This document shows, one piece after another, positions 54,258 through 62,569 of a stretch of 64,000 bases of DNA. Source of the DNA: Rhodococcus zopfii NBRC 100606 = JCM 9919 (GTDB lineage: Bacteria; Actinomycetota; Actinomycetes; Mycobacteriales; Mycobacteriaceae); contig NZ_BCXI01000015.1 in NCBI RefSeq assembly GCF_001895025.1, positions 62,001 to 126,000 of the forward strand. The letters run 5' to 3'. Every line of letters starts with the position of its first letter. Position 1 is the stretch's first letter. Position numbers and translations under genes: made by a program. The notes below the pieces were generated by a model. That model saw only the letters and a list, made by a program, of their open reading frames with translations. It was not told where the DNA came from and ran no database searches.

Positions 54258-54660
54258 ACACGCGGACCTCTGGAGCGGTCGTCCGCGAAGCTGCCCGCTC
54301 CGTGGACGACCGCCCGGAATCAGTAGCCCCAGGACCGGCTGAAGATCCCCCTTTCGAGCACCTCGGCGCAGGATCGCCAAGAACGCGGCCGCGGCCATCG
54401 ACAAGGTGATGTGCCGGTACCAGGCCGTGTAGCCCCGGACCTGGTAGTGGTCGAGCGCGGTCTCGTTCTTCGCGGTCTGGAAACACTCCTCGATCGCCCA
54501 GCGGCTGCCGGCCACCCGGACGAGCTCGTCGAGGCCGGTGTCGGCGGGGCCGTAGCAGATGTAGCAGGCGATCTGCTCCGGGTCGGTGATCGAGCGGCGG
54601 GTCAGCAACCAATGGCCACGACCGGGCGCGCGTCTCGCGGTCCTGCGCGGATTCGACCAC
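54258..54660 (-). mobile_element. IS701-like transposase remnant
   Basis: The minus strand encodes WLLTRRSITDPEQIACYICYG, DELVRVAGSRWAIEECFQTA, then HYQVRGYTAWYRHITLSMAA, the C-terminal part of IS701-type DDE transposases with the catalytic Glu in EECFQ. The N-terminal half is missing and the 3' end runs into the DUF4259 gene end, so the element is dead. Confidence 0.8.
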
Positions 54661-54736
54661 GCCACCACGATCGCCGCGAGCCGCGCGGTGCTGTCGGTGG
54701 TGGAGCCGTTCCTAGCCGCCCGTCCCACAGCTGGTC

Positions 54737-54776
54737 GTGCGTGATTCCGGTAGTGGCCACTACCGGAATCACGCAC
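54737..54776. repeat. Perfect 40-bp palindrome
   Basis: Arms 54737-54756 and 54757-54776 are exact reverse complements with no loop. It sits between the IS701-like remnant and the 3' end of the VOC gene and could be that gene's terminator or a mobile-element scar. GGAATCAC occurs again just outside it. Confidence 0.8.
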
Positions 54777-54785
54777 CATCCGGAA

Positions 54786-55178
54786 TCACCCGCCCGCGCC
54801 GTCGACCCACTGCACGAGCTGGAAGACGATGCCGTTCGGATCGAGCATCTGGAAGTAGCGTTCTCCCCACGGCTCCGTCTCGATCGGCGTGACGATGTGG
54901 ACACCTTCGTCCCGGAGCCGCTCGTACTCGGCGTCGATGTCGTCGACCACGAACGCCACGAGCGTTCCCTGCCCGGCCTCACCGGCGTGGCTCGCGGGTT
55001 TGAAGGTGCCGAGCCCGGTGCGCAGGAAGATCAGGTTGAATCCGGCGTCCTCGCGAGCGAGGGACACGAAACCGTCGGCCGCCATCGCCTGGGCGAAGCC
55101 CAGGTGCCGGGTCGCGAATTCCGCCGAGGCGTCGACATCCGCGACGTTGAGGGACAGGGCACTACCGGTGATCTGCAC
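54786..55178 (-). CDS. VOC (glyoxalase/bleomycin-resistance) family protein
   Basis: The protein has 130 residues. Two beta-alpha-beta-beta-beta modules: SALSLNVADVDASAEFATRHLGF and VAFVVDDIDAEYERLRDEGVHI, closing with RYFQMLDPNGIVFQLVQW. The first metal His is replaced by Ser (SALSL), so it may bind rather than convert a ligand. Start GTG 55178 with AAGGAG upstream. Confidence 0.85.
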   Translation of the reverse strand: MQITGSALSLNVADVDASAEFATRHLGFAQAMAADGFVSLAREDAGFNLIFLRTGLGTFKPASHAGEAGQGTLVAFVVDDIDAEYERLRDEGVHIVTPIETEPWGERYFQMLDPNGIVFQLVQWVDGAGG

Positions 55179-55309
55179 GAGAAGTCTCCTTCTGTTGGGT
55201 ACGGCCCATTAACGTACGCCGTACGGCAAATGTTCCCGAGAGGCGCGGGTTGTTCCGTCCGTACCCGGCGTGCACGATGAAAAGGCCTCGATCCCCAGCC
55301 CTCGGAGGC

Positions 55310-55470
55310 CCAGTCTCAACGTCTCTCCCGCCTGAATAGCAGGAGATTCCCGATAGCAGGAGATTCCCGGCTCGGACCACAACCGCATCACCACCCGAAG
55401 GGAGGTGATCCACTTGACTCACGTCGTCGACACCGATGTGGCCACGCTCCGCCACAACCAGAACCACCCC
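55310..55470 (-). ncRNA. Putative omega (reRNA) scaffold at the TnpB element right end
   Basis: The minus strand carries GGAATCTCCTGCTATTCAGG and then GCGGGAGAGACGTTGA, close to the conserved right end of TnpB elements, with a hairpin (55325-55331 with 55339-55345). TnpB guide RNAs end here and take their guide from the flank beyond about 55310. A 17-bp direct repeat duplicates part of it. Confidence 0.42.
55336..55369. repeat. Tandem 17-bp repeat in the TnpB element right end
   Basis: Two identical adjacent 17-bp units, 55336-55352 and 55353-55369, each containing the AGCAGGAGATTCCC core of the right-end hairpin. Confidence 0.85.
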
Positions 55471-56647
55471 GGCAGCGTTCCGATCCCGGCACGCGGTATG
55501 CCCGCACGCCCAGCACCGGAAAATCCGTTCGTCGAGTCCGAGGCGTTGCTTGGCTCTCGCGAAACACCCCGAACACGTCATGCTCGTGTACACGGGCCGC
55601 ACCATCACCACCCTCCGGCCGGCCCGCCTGCCCCGCTCGACCGACTCCCTTTTCACCGTCGCGACCGCGGCATCCGCGGCCTTACGCGCCATGGTGGATT
55701 TCGCCAGAAATCCGGGTATGAAGTCCTCCACCGCGATCAGATGGTGCGCCTCGACGACGGTTCTCGCCCAGATCCGGCCGTCGTGCCGATTCTGCCGGGC
55801 CGCCTTCTTCTGCACCCTCGCCGCCTACCGGCGGGCCCGCCGGTAGCCCTTCGACGGCGGGTGTCCCTTCCCGCGACGCCGACGGGCCATCTTCCGTTGA
55901 GCCTCCGCCAACTCCGCCGCACACCGCCTCCGATAACCACGATGCGGCAGATCGAACCGTTCGTCGGTCGCCGTCGCCGTGCGGGCCACGCCCCAATCGA
56001 TCCCGACACCGCTGCTCTCCTCGGCGACGGGGATCGGCTCCGCCTCGCGGGTCACCACGAACGAGGCGTACCAGTGCCCGAGGCAATCTTGGGTGATACG
56101 CACACTCGACGGCTCCGACGGCAGAGCCCGCGACCACACCACCGGAATCGAAACACCCTTGGGCAACACCAGGCGACCATCGCGGATCCGGAACCCGCGC
56201 CGGGTGTACCCGAGCGACGGCAACGTCTTCTTCCGCGCCGTGAAACGGCGCCGGCCCCGACCCCTGACCGTGAACGCGGCATCCAACGCCCGCGCGTAGA
56301 TCCGCAGCATCTGCTGCTGAGCGACCTGGGAACCCTCGCGCAGCCACCACGAGCGGGCCCGGGTGGCGGTCAACTGTGTGCTCAGTTTCGCGAACGTCGG
56401 CTTCGCGCCGGTCTCGGATCGGTGGACCGCTCCGTTCCACAGAAACCGGCAGCGATGCCACTCCTCGATCAGGGCACGTTCGGCGGTGGCACCCGGCCGC
56501 AACCGGTAGTTGTAGCGCACCACCTCGCTCCCCATGCCCGGCACGCCAACCGACCCCACCGACAAGGTTTGCCCGACACCACATACCCGGAAGGAGGACG
56601 GCGCTTCCTCTCCCCGTGAACGAGGGAGTACCCGCGCCGAACATCAG

Positions 56648-57721
56648 ATGACCGACACCCACCCCACGGTCGATTCCCTCACGCAACGTGTCCTCGACGC
56701 GTCGCTCGGAACGGTCGACCTGATCGCGATGTACCTCGGCGACCGACTCGGCTGGTACCGCAGTCTCGCCGTGGACGGACCGGCCACCCCGGACGAACTC
56801 GCCGCCCGCACCGGCACCGCTCCGCGTTACGCCCGTGAATGGCTCGAGCAGCAGGCCGTGACCGGACTGCTCGTCGCGAGCGACGGAGATCCGCGGCGAT
56901 ACACCCTCCCGGACTCCGCGGCCGAGGTACTCACCGACGGGCGCAGCCTCAACTATCTCGGCCCGCTCGCGCGGATGCTCTGCGGTGTCGCCGTACACCT
57001 GCCCGAGCTGCTCACCGCGTACCGCACCGGCGGCGGCGTCAGCTGGGCCGAACTCGGTGCGGACGCCCGGGAATCGCAAGCCGCCATGAACCGGCCCTGG
57101 TTCGAGAAGGCGCTACCCGCGGCGCTGGCGTCGGTACCCGAACTCCACGACGCGCTGCGGAAACCCGGCATCGAGATCGCCGACATCGGTTGCGGTGGAG
57201 CATGGTCGACGATCGCCTTGGCCCGGGCATACCCGCAGGCCCGGGTGAGCGGCTACGACATCGATCCGGCGACCGTGGACCTGGCGGCATCCAATGTCGC
57301 TGGGGTCCCGAATGTTTCGGACCGCGTGAGCATCACCGCCGCCGATGCCCGGACATTGCCGGCACAGCGGTTCTCGGCGGTGTTCGCGTTCGAGTGCATC
57401 CACGACATGCCCCGGCCCGTGGAAGTGCTCGGGGCGATGCGCCGAGCACTGACCGACGACGGCGTCGTGGTGGTGATGGACGAAGCGGTGGCGGACGAAT
57501 TCACCGCTCCCGGAGACGAAGTCGAACGGCTCATGTACGGGTTCAGCCTGATCTGCTGCCTGCCGGACGGCATGAGCCACCCCGGCTCCGTCGGGACGGG
57601 AACGGTGATGCGCTCGTCGACGTTGCGCCGATACGCGCTCGAGGCCGGGTTCTCCGACGTCTCGGTCCTTCCGATCGACGAGTTCGGGTTCTGGCGTTTC
57701 TACCTGCTCACCGCACACTGA
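56648..57721 (+). CDS. Class I SAM-dependent methyltransferase with winged-helix N-domain
   Basis: The protein has 357 residues. The N-domain (about 15-90) is a winged helix like those of small-molecule O-methyltransferases (ATPDELAARTGTAPRYAREWLEQQAVTGLL). SAM motif I IADIGCGGAWSTIALARAYPQA and acidic GYDIDPAT follow at about 180-205. Substrate unknown. Start ATG 56648 is the first Met in a plausible position; no clear ribosome-binding site. Confidence 0.82.
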   Translation: MTDTHPTVDSLTQRVLDASLGTVDLIAMYLGDRLGWYRSLAVDGPATPDELAARTGTAPRYAREWLEQQAVTGLLVASDGDPRRYTLPDSAAEVLTDGRSLNYLGPLARMLCGVAVHLPELLTAYRTGGGVSWAELGADARESQAAMNRPWFEKALPAALASVPELHDALRKPGIEIADIGCGGAWSTIALARAYPQARVSGYDIDPATVDLAASNVAGVPNVSDRVSITAADARTLPAQRFSAVFAFECIHDMPRPVEVLGAMRRALTDDGVVVVMDEAVADEFTAPGDEVERLMYGFSLICCLPDGMSHPGSVGTGTVMRSSTLRRYALEAGFSDVSVLPIDEFGFWRFYLLTAH

Positions 57722-57765
57722 CGGTTCCGCCGTTCCGGGCCGCGCGTTCTCGCCACGACTCGCCG

Positions 57766-58404
57766 CTAATCGCCTGCGAGGTCGGCGGACAGATCCGCGA
57801 CCTCGATGCCCTCGGGCACCCGGACCTCTTCGATCGGTTCGGGCCGGTCGTCGAACTCGAGTTTCAGCGCCCGGCACATGGTGGCGTGCATGTCGTACAT
57901 GCACGTGATGTACGTCAGTTCGAGGATCTCGGCGTCGGACAGTTCCGCCTGCAGGACGGCGAACACTTCGTCGGGGACGCGTCCACCGTCGTGGACGAGT
58001 CCGTCGGTGTAGGCGAGCACGGCACGTTCGAGCAGGGAGAACAGGTCACTGACCTGCCAGTGCGGAATGGCGGCGATCTTCTCGTCCGCCATGCCCAGCG
58101 AACGCATCTGCTTGCAGTGCTGAGAGAACACGAACTGACTTCCGCAGGCATATCCGGCGCGGGCCTGGCCGAGTTCCCGCAGTTGCGGGTCCAGCTTCGC
58201 GTTCCGGTAGAGCGCGAATCCGCGCACCGCGTGCCGGAACACGTCGGGTGACTGTGCGAAGACGGTCCACCAGTCACCGGGGGTGGCGTGGATGGTGCCG
58301 TGATCGACCGCGGGGTCCTTGTCCGGGCCGAACAGCCTGTCGTAGAAGAAGAGGATCTTCTCGTCGGTCACCTCGGCGCGGGGGACCTCACGAAGTCGGG
58401 GCAT
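57766..58404 (-). CDS. Carboxymuconolactone decarboxylase (CMD/AhpD-like) family protein
   Basis: The protein has 212 residues. The CMD domain spans about 45-125 (DVFRHAVRGFALYRNAKLDPQLREL region, then GYACGSQFVFSQHCKQMRSLGM with two Cys). AhpD-type members use CxxC; here the Cys are nine apart, so thiol peroxidase activity is doubtful. ATG 58404 with GGAAAG upstream. Next to a VOC protein and opposite a TetR regulator in the acyl-CoA cluster. Confidence 0.82.
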   Translation of the reverse strand: MPRLREVPRAEVTDEKILFFYDRLFGPDKDPAVDHGTIHATPGDWWTVFAQSPDVFRHAVRGFALYRNAKLDPQLRELGQARAGYACGSQFVFSQHCKQMRSLGMADEKIAAIPHWQVSDLFSLLERAVLAYTDGLVHDGGRVPDEVFAVLQAELSDAEILELTYITCMYDMHATMCRALKLEFDDRPEPIEEVRVPEGIEVADLSADLAGD

Positions 58405-58426
58405 GGCGGAGTTCTTTCCGGGGTTG

Positions 58427-58993
58427 TCAGAGGGCGCTGGGGGCGTGCCGGTCGGCAGCCGTCCTCGGTTCGTGCCGGACCTCATCGTCGGTGAAGGGTC
58501 TGGTCCAGCAAGCGAATTCGAGAAGTATCCCGTCCGGGTCCTGGAAGTAGAACGACTGGACGAAGGTGCCGGGATGCACATCCCGGGACACTCCTGAGGG
58601 GCTGTCGTCGTGGTTGAGGACGCGGCTGACCACGACACCCTCGGCCTCGAGCCGGCGGCGGTACTCGTCGAACTTCTCCGGCGGTACCGCGAAGGCGACG
58701 TGGTTCATGGATCCGACGGCGCTGGCGAGTTCACCCTCGTCCGGGCGGCCCTTGGGCGCGGCGACACCAGGTGCGGCGTCGGGGGAATCGGCGAGCCAGA
58801 AGAAGGCGACGGTGTTCCCTCCCCCGCAGTCGAAGAAGAAGTGCTGGCCGAGTCCGTCGGGCAGGTCGAGTGTCTTGACGAGCGGCATGCCCAGCACGCC
58901 GGAGTAGAAGTCGATGGTGCGTCTCATGTCGGAGCACACGAGCGCGAGGTGGTTGATTCCGCGGAGGTCGAATTTCGGATTCGAGGCATTCAT
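58427..58993 (-). CDS. VOC-family protein (extradiol dioxygenase-like fold)
   Basis: The protein has 188 residues. Metal ligands of a VOC site are present: His in GINHLALVC, His in SMNHVAFAV, and Glu in PDGILLEFACW. It is likely an active metalloenzyme (dioxygenase, isomerase or lyase). ATG 58993 with AAAGGGA upstream. It is divergent from the TetR gene across a TGACA-N4-TGTCA operator and 22 bp ahead of the CMD gene, so the two form one unit. Confidence 0.86.
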   Translation of the reverse strand: MNASNPKFDLRGINHLALVCSDMRRTIDFYSGVLGMPLVKTLDLPDGLGQHFFFDCGGGNTVAFFWLADSPDAAPGVAAPKGRPDEGELASAVGSMNHVAFAVPPEKFDEYRRRLEAEGVVVSRVLNHDDSPSGVSRDVHPGTFVQSFYFQDPDGILLEFACWTRPFTDDEVRHEPRTAADRHAPSAL

Positions 58994-59055
58994 TGCGGTC
59001 CCTTTCGGCGCGAGGGCGAGGAACGATGTGCCGAGAGTGCGCCCGAGAACTGACT

Positions 59056-59069
59056 TGACAGTCATGTCA
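59056..59069. promoter_or_regulatory. TetR-type operator between the VOC and TetR genes
   Basis: TGACA-GTCA-TGTCA is a 14-bp inverted repeat; TTGACA within it could be a -35 box. It sits 20 bp before the tetR GTG and 62 bp before the VOC ATG. Confidence 0.6.
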
Positions 59070-59089
59070 TCTTCTTGGAAAGTTTGACC

Positions 59090-59737
59090 GTGGCCAAGTC
59101 GTCTGTCAATGGCCCGTCCGTCCCCGCCCCGGTCGAGGCTCTGACGGCACGCGGCCGCAAGACCCGCGATGCCCTGCTCGATGCCGCCCGTATCGTGTTC
59201 GAGACCGTCGGCTTCCCCGACTCGCGGGTCGAGCAGATCTCCCAGGAATCCAACGTCTCCTACGGCACGTTCTACCGCTATTTCGAATCCAAGGAAGACA
59301 TTTTCCGCGAGCTCAGCACCCGCTTGTTCGAGGACGTACATCGCCGCGAACCGTCGGATACCGGACTGTCGCCGGCCGCCCGCCTCGTCGCGTCGAACCG
59401 CTCCTACTACCAGGCGTACCGGCGCAATGCGCGGCTGATGGCGATCGTCGAGCAGGTCGCGACGTTCAACGACGAGTTCCGCGCGCTGCGTCAGCAGCAC
59501 CGTCAGCAGGTGGTCGAGCGGTCGTCCCGGGCGATCGCCCGCTGGCAGGCCGACGGGCTCGTCCGAGCCTCCCTCGACCCGGAGTTCGCGGCCCGCGCCA
59601 TGGCCGCGATGGTCGACCACACCCTCTACCTCTGGCTGGTCCAGGGCGACGAGGCCGACGAGGAACGACTGCTGGACACCCTGGACCAGATGTGCCTCGG
59701 TGCACTGGGACTCCACCCGGACACCGAGCGACCGTGA
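59090..59737 (+). CDS. TetR-family regulator of the acyl-CoA cluster
   Basis: The protein has 215 residues from GTG 59090 (GGAAAG 7 nt upstream; the TTG at 59075 is less likely). Helix-turn-helix TRDALLDAARIVFETVGFPDSRVEQISQESNVSYGTFYRYFESKE, then a helical ligand domain. Ligand probably an acyl-CoA. Controls the divergent VOC-CMD unit and likely the ACAD-kinase genes downstream. Confidence 0.9.
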   Translation: MAKSSVNGPSVPAPVEALTARGRKTRDALLDAARIVFETVGFPDSRVEQISQESNVSYGTFYRYFESKEDIFRELSTRLFEDVHRREPSDTGLSPAARLVASNRSYYQAYRRNARLMAIVEQVATFNDEFRALRQQHRQQVVERSSRAIARWQADGLVRASLDPEFAARAMAAMVDHTLYLWLVQGDEADEERLLDTLDQMCLGALGLHPDTERP

Positions 59738-59880
59738 GGAGGCCCCCGTCCCCGTGAGCGGCCTCGCCGATCGCTTCATCGCCGCCGTCGAGTCCGTCGG
59801 CTCCACCGCGATCCGACCACTTCGCGCGATCGATTCCCGCCCGACCATATCGCGCACAGAACACGAGAGGGATCACCGAC

Positions 59881-61065
59881 ATGACGGTGCACCACCCCGA
59901 CGGCGAGATCGCCGAACTGCGCGCCCGGATGCGCGCCTTCATCGACGGCGAGGTCATCCCCGCCGAGCCGGTTCTTGCCCGCGGGGGTGAGGACGCACGG
60001 AAAGCGATGGACGGATTGCGTTCCCGGGCCAAGGAACTCGGTCTGTGGGCTCTCGGACATCCGGCCGACGTCGGCGGCGGGGGCGTTCCCTTCCTCGACT
60101 TCGTCTACCTCAACGAGATCATCGGACGGTCCGAATTCGGCCAGCTCGCCGTGGGTTCGGTGTCCATGCAGGACACCCTGATGCTGCGCAAGCACGGCAC
60201 CGAGGAACAGAAGGCGCGGTGGATCCCGCCGCTGGTCGCCGGGGACTTTCTACCGTCCGTCGGCCTGACCGAACCCGAGGTCGCCGGCTCGGACCCCACG
60301 CTGATCGACACCCGGGCCGAACTCGACGGAGACACCTGGATCATCAACGGGCACAAGTGGTTCACCACCGGAGTCGCCGACGCCGGATACTGCTCCGTCT
60401 TCGCCCGCACCGAACCCGAGTCCGAGCCCCGGCACTCGAGGATCAGCGCGATCATCGTGCCGACCGACACCCCCGGATTCGAGATCGTCCGGTCCATCCC
60501 GACGATGGGGCACGATCCGAGCGACCACTACGAGGTTCGGCTCACCGACGTCCGGGTTCCGGCCGCCAACCTGCTCGGCGAGCGCGGCAAGGGATTCGTC
60601 GTCGCCCAGGATCGCCTCGGCCCGGGCCGGATCTTCCACTGCATGCGCTGGCTCGGGCAGGCCCAACGTGCGTTCGAGCTGATGTGCGACCGCGCGAACA
60701 CCCGCTTCGTCCACGGCACGCATCTCGCCGAGAAGGGTGAGATCCACCGCTACATCGCAGAATCCGCAGCCGAAATCCACGCAGCGCGGCTGATGACCCT
60801 GGACGCGGCACGCGCCATGGATGCCGGTGACGACGCCCGCATCGAGATCGGTCTGATCAAGTTCTGGGGAGCACGCATGCTCCACAACGTCATCGACCGC
60901 GCGATCCAGGTGCACGGGGCGCTGGGACTCACCGGCGACACCCCGCTCGAGCAGATGTACCGCCACGCCCGGTACGCGCGCATCTACGACGGGCCCGACG
61001 AGGTCCATCGCATGTCGACCGCACGTCGTCTCCTGCGCGATCCGGAGGCCGCGCCGTGGCGCTGA
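59881..61065 (+). CDS. Acyl-CoA dehydrogenase, ACAD10/11-like
   Basis: The protein has 394 residues, full ACAD fold: FAD and substrate loop LTEPEVAGSDPTLIDTRAEL, GHKWFTTGVADA, and C-terminal QVHGALGLTGDTPLEQMYRHAR. The catalytic-base position reads YDGPDEVH with Asp370 where most ACADs have Glu, as in ACAD10/11 relatives. Those enzymes eliminate phosphate from 4-phosphoacyl-CoA made by a partner kinase. The next gene, a kinase of that family, overlaps by 10 bp. The start has GAGAGGG upstream. Confidence 0.9.
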   Translation: MTVHHPDGEIAELRARMRAFIDGEVIPAEPVLARGGEDARKAMDGLRSRAKELGLWALGHPADVGGGGVPFLDFVYLNEIIGRSEFGQLAVGSVSMQDTLMLRKHGTEEQKARWIPPLVAGDFLPSVGLTEPEVAGSDPTLIDTRAELDGDTWIINGHKWFTTGVADAGYCSVFARTEPESEPRHSRISAIIVPTDTPGFEIVRSIPTMGHDPSDHYEVRLTDVRVPAANLLGERGKGFVVAQDRLGPGRIFHCMRWLGQAQRAFELMCDRANTRFVHGTHLAEKGEIHRYIAESAAEIHAARLMTLDAARAMDAGDDARIEIGLIKFWGARMLHNVIDRAIQVHGALGLTGDTPLEQMYRHARYARIYDGPDEVHRMSTARRLLRDPEAAPWR

Positions 61066-62429
61066 CCGACTCCCCCATCACGCTCGCGGACGGCATCGCG
61101 GCGGTCCTGTCCGACGCCCGCGGTGAAAGCGTCACGGTCGGTGACGTACACCGGCTGACCGGCGGCGCGAGCAGGCAGGTGTGGTCCGTCGAGGCGTTCG
61201 ACGCGGACGGCGGTCCCCTGCCGGTCGTCCTGCGCCGCGACCCACCCGGCCACGGCGACGCGCAGCGCATGCGGGCCGAGGCCGCGTGCCTACGTGCCGC
61301 CGCCGCGGCGGGCGTCCCGGTCCCGCAGGTGCTCGCGTCCGGCGACGCCGCGCCGGGAATCGATGCCCCCTATCTGCTGATGAACAGGGTCGACGGCGAA
61401 TCGATCCCGCGCAGGCTGCAGCGGGATCCGGAGCTCACCGCCGCACGGTCGGAACTCGCCGAACAGATGGGATACGTTCTCGGCCTGATCCACCTCAGCG
61501 ACGTTGCCGAGGTGGCGATGCTCGACTCCGCGGATCCGCTCGATGCGATCGAAGCGATGTACCGGGAGTTCGACGAGCCACGTCCCGCCGTCGAGGTGGG
61601 GTTGCGCTGGCTCCGCGATCACCGTCCGTCGGCACGACCGAAGGCGTTGGTGCACGGCGACTTCCGCATGGGGAATCTGCTCGTCGACCGCACCGGAATC
61701 CGGGGTGTCCTGGACTGGGAGCTCGCCCACCTCGGCGACCCGATCGAGGACCTGGGGTGGTTGTGCGTCCGTGCCTGGCGGTTCGGAGCCGAGTTGCCGG
61801 TCGGGGGCGTCGGCACCCGCGAGCAACTCGTCGACGGGTACGAACGCGCCACCGGAACACGCCCGTCGGACGCCGAACTGCACTGGTGGGAGGCCTACGG
61901 CACGCTGCGCTGGCTCGTCCTGAGCAGATTCCAGGCGCAGCGGCATTTCGGCGGCGAGGAGTTCTCCCTCGAGCTCGCGTCCATCGGACGCCGGGTGTGC
62001 GAATCCGAATACGACGTCTTGCTCGCGCTGGGCCTGCTCGAAGACCCGGGCGACGACCCCGAACCGCGTTCCGCGGCCACCACGGTTCACGACCGTCCGG
62101 CGACCACCGAGATCGTCGATCTCGTCGCAGCGACACTCACCGACGAGATCGCGCCGGCCCTGGGTGACGATCACGAGCGGCAGCGGTATCTGCTGCGGAT
62201 CTGCGTGAACCTCCTCCGCATCGCCGGCCGGGAAATCTCCGCCGGAGACGACGCCGCGAATACGGTGCACGACCGGCTCCGCGAACTGGGATGCGATACC
62301 GAGGCGGACCTCGCCACCCGGATCCGCTCGGGCGCTGTGGATTATGACGACGTCGCCGTCCGCGTGGCCGTCTCGGACGCTGTCCTCGCCAGGCTGCAAG
62401 TCGCGAACCCGCGGCATCTGATTCCGTGA
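61056..62429 (+). CDS. APH-like kinase with C-terminal DUF6285-like domain (LvaA/ACAD10-type)
   Basis: The protein has 457 residues. Kinase part (about 1-330): RLTGGASRQVWSVEAF, catalytic HGDFRMGNLLVD, metal-binding LDWELAHLGDPIEDLGW. The last about 110 residues (TEIVDLVAATLTDEIAPALGDDHERQRYLLRICVNLLRIAGREI region) match a domain usually encoded as a separate downstream gene, so this looks like a fusion. GTG 61056 overlaps the ACAD gene by 10 bp. Probable role: phosphorylate a 4-hydroxyacyl-CoA for the ACAD. Confidence 0.86.
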   Translation: MALTDSPITLADGIAAVLSDARGESVTVGDVHRLTGGASRQVWSVEAFDADGGPLPVVLRRDPPGHGDAQRMRAEAACLRAAAAAGVPVPQVLASGDAAPGIDAPYLLMNRVDGESIPRRLQRDPELTAARSELAEQMGYVLGLIHLSDVAEVAMLDSADPLDAIEAMYREFDEPRPAVEVGLRWLRDHRPSARPKALVHGDFRMGNLLVDRTGIRGVLDWELAHLGDPIEDLGWLCVRAWRFGAELPVGGVGTREQLVDGYERATGTRPSDAELHWWEAYGTLRWLVLSRFQAQRHFGGEEFSLELASIGRRVCESEYDVLLALGLLEDPGDDPEPRSAATTVHDRPATTEIVDLVAATLTDEIAPALGDDHERQRYLLRICVNLLRIAGREISAGDDAANTVHDRLRELGCDTEADLATRIRSGAVDYDDVAVRVAVSDAVLARLQVANPRHLIP

Positions 62430-62502
62430 AATCCGAAAGACATCTACCCAGGATCCGTCCCGGCCGGGGGACCGGTCGGGGCGCAGCTGCATGGGCAAGC
62501 GC

Positions 62503-62567
62503 ACCGCACGGCCCTGCCCTCGGTCGCCGGGCCGGCGACGGCGTTCGGGCAGGGCCGTACGCGGTGT
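62503..62567. terminator. Bidirectional terminator between the kinase and TetR genes
   Basis: 12-bp arms 62508-62519 and 62547-62558 extend outward with CACCGC/GCGGTG, and the loop contains a second hairpin. Genes on both sides converge here. Confidence 0.75.
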
Positions 62568-62569
62568 GG

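Larger units (their letters stand above)
55162..56535 (-). pseudogene. TnpB (IS200/IS605-type RNA-guided nuclease), split by one in-frame amber codon
   Basis: From ATG 56535 the frame is uninterrupted except for TAG at 55825-55827 (codon 237); a GTG four codons later (55815) could restart. RuvC-I Asp180 (GVGIDWG), RuvC-II Glu270 (IAVEDF) and RuvC-III Asp351 (CRDRNAAG) are all kept, with a zinc finger CSGC...CWAC between. These positions are close to those of ISDra2 TnpB. The same frame runs through the element right end to 55162. Fragments would be 236 and about 217 residues. No tnpA is nearby. Confidence 0.85.

Noticed and set aside
52320-56535. The mobile-element region as a prophage or defence island
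   Set aside because: Only transposase remnants and TnpB are present; no integrase, capsid, restriction or toxin-antitoxin genes were seen.
59756-59880. A short frame between tetR and the ACAD gene (GTG-SGLADRFIAAVESVG)
   Set aside because: It reads plausibly for about 30 residues but runs on into the ACAD gene out of frame; no ribosome-binding site of its own beyond that of the ACAD.
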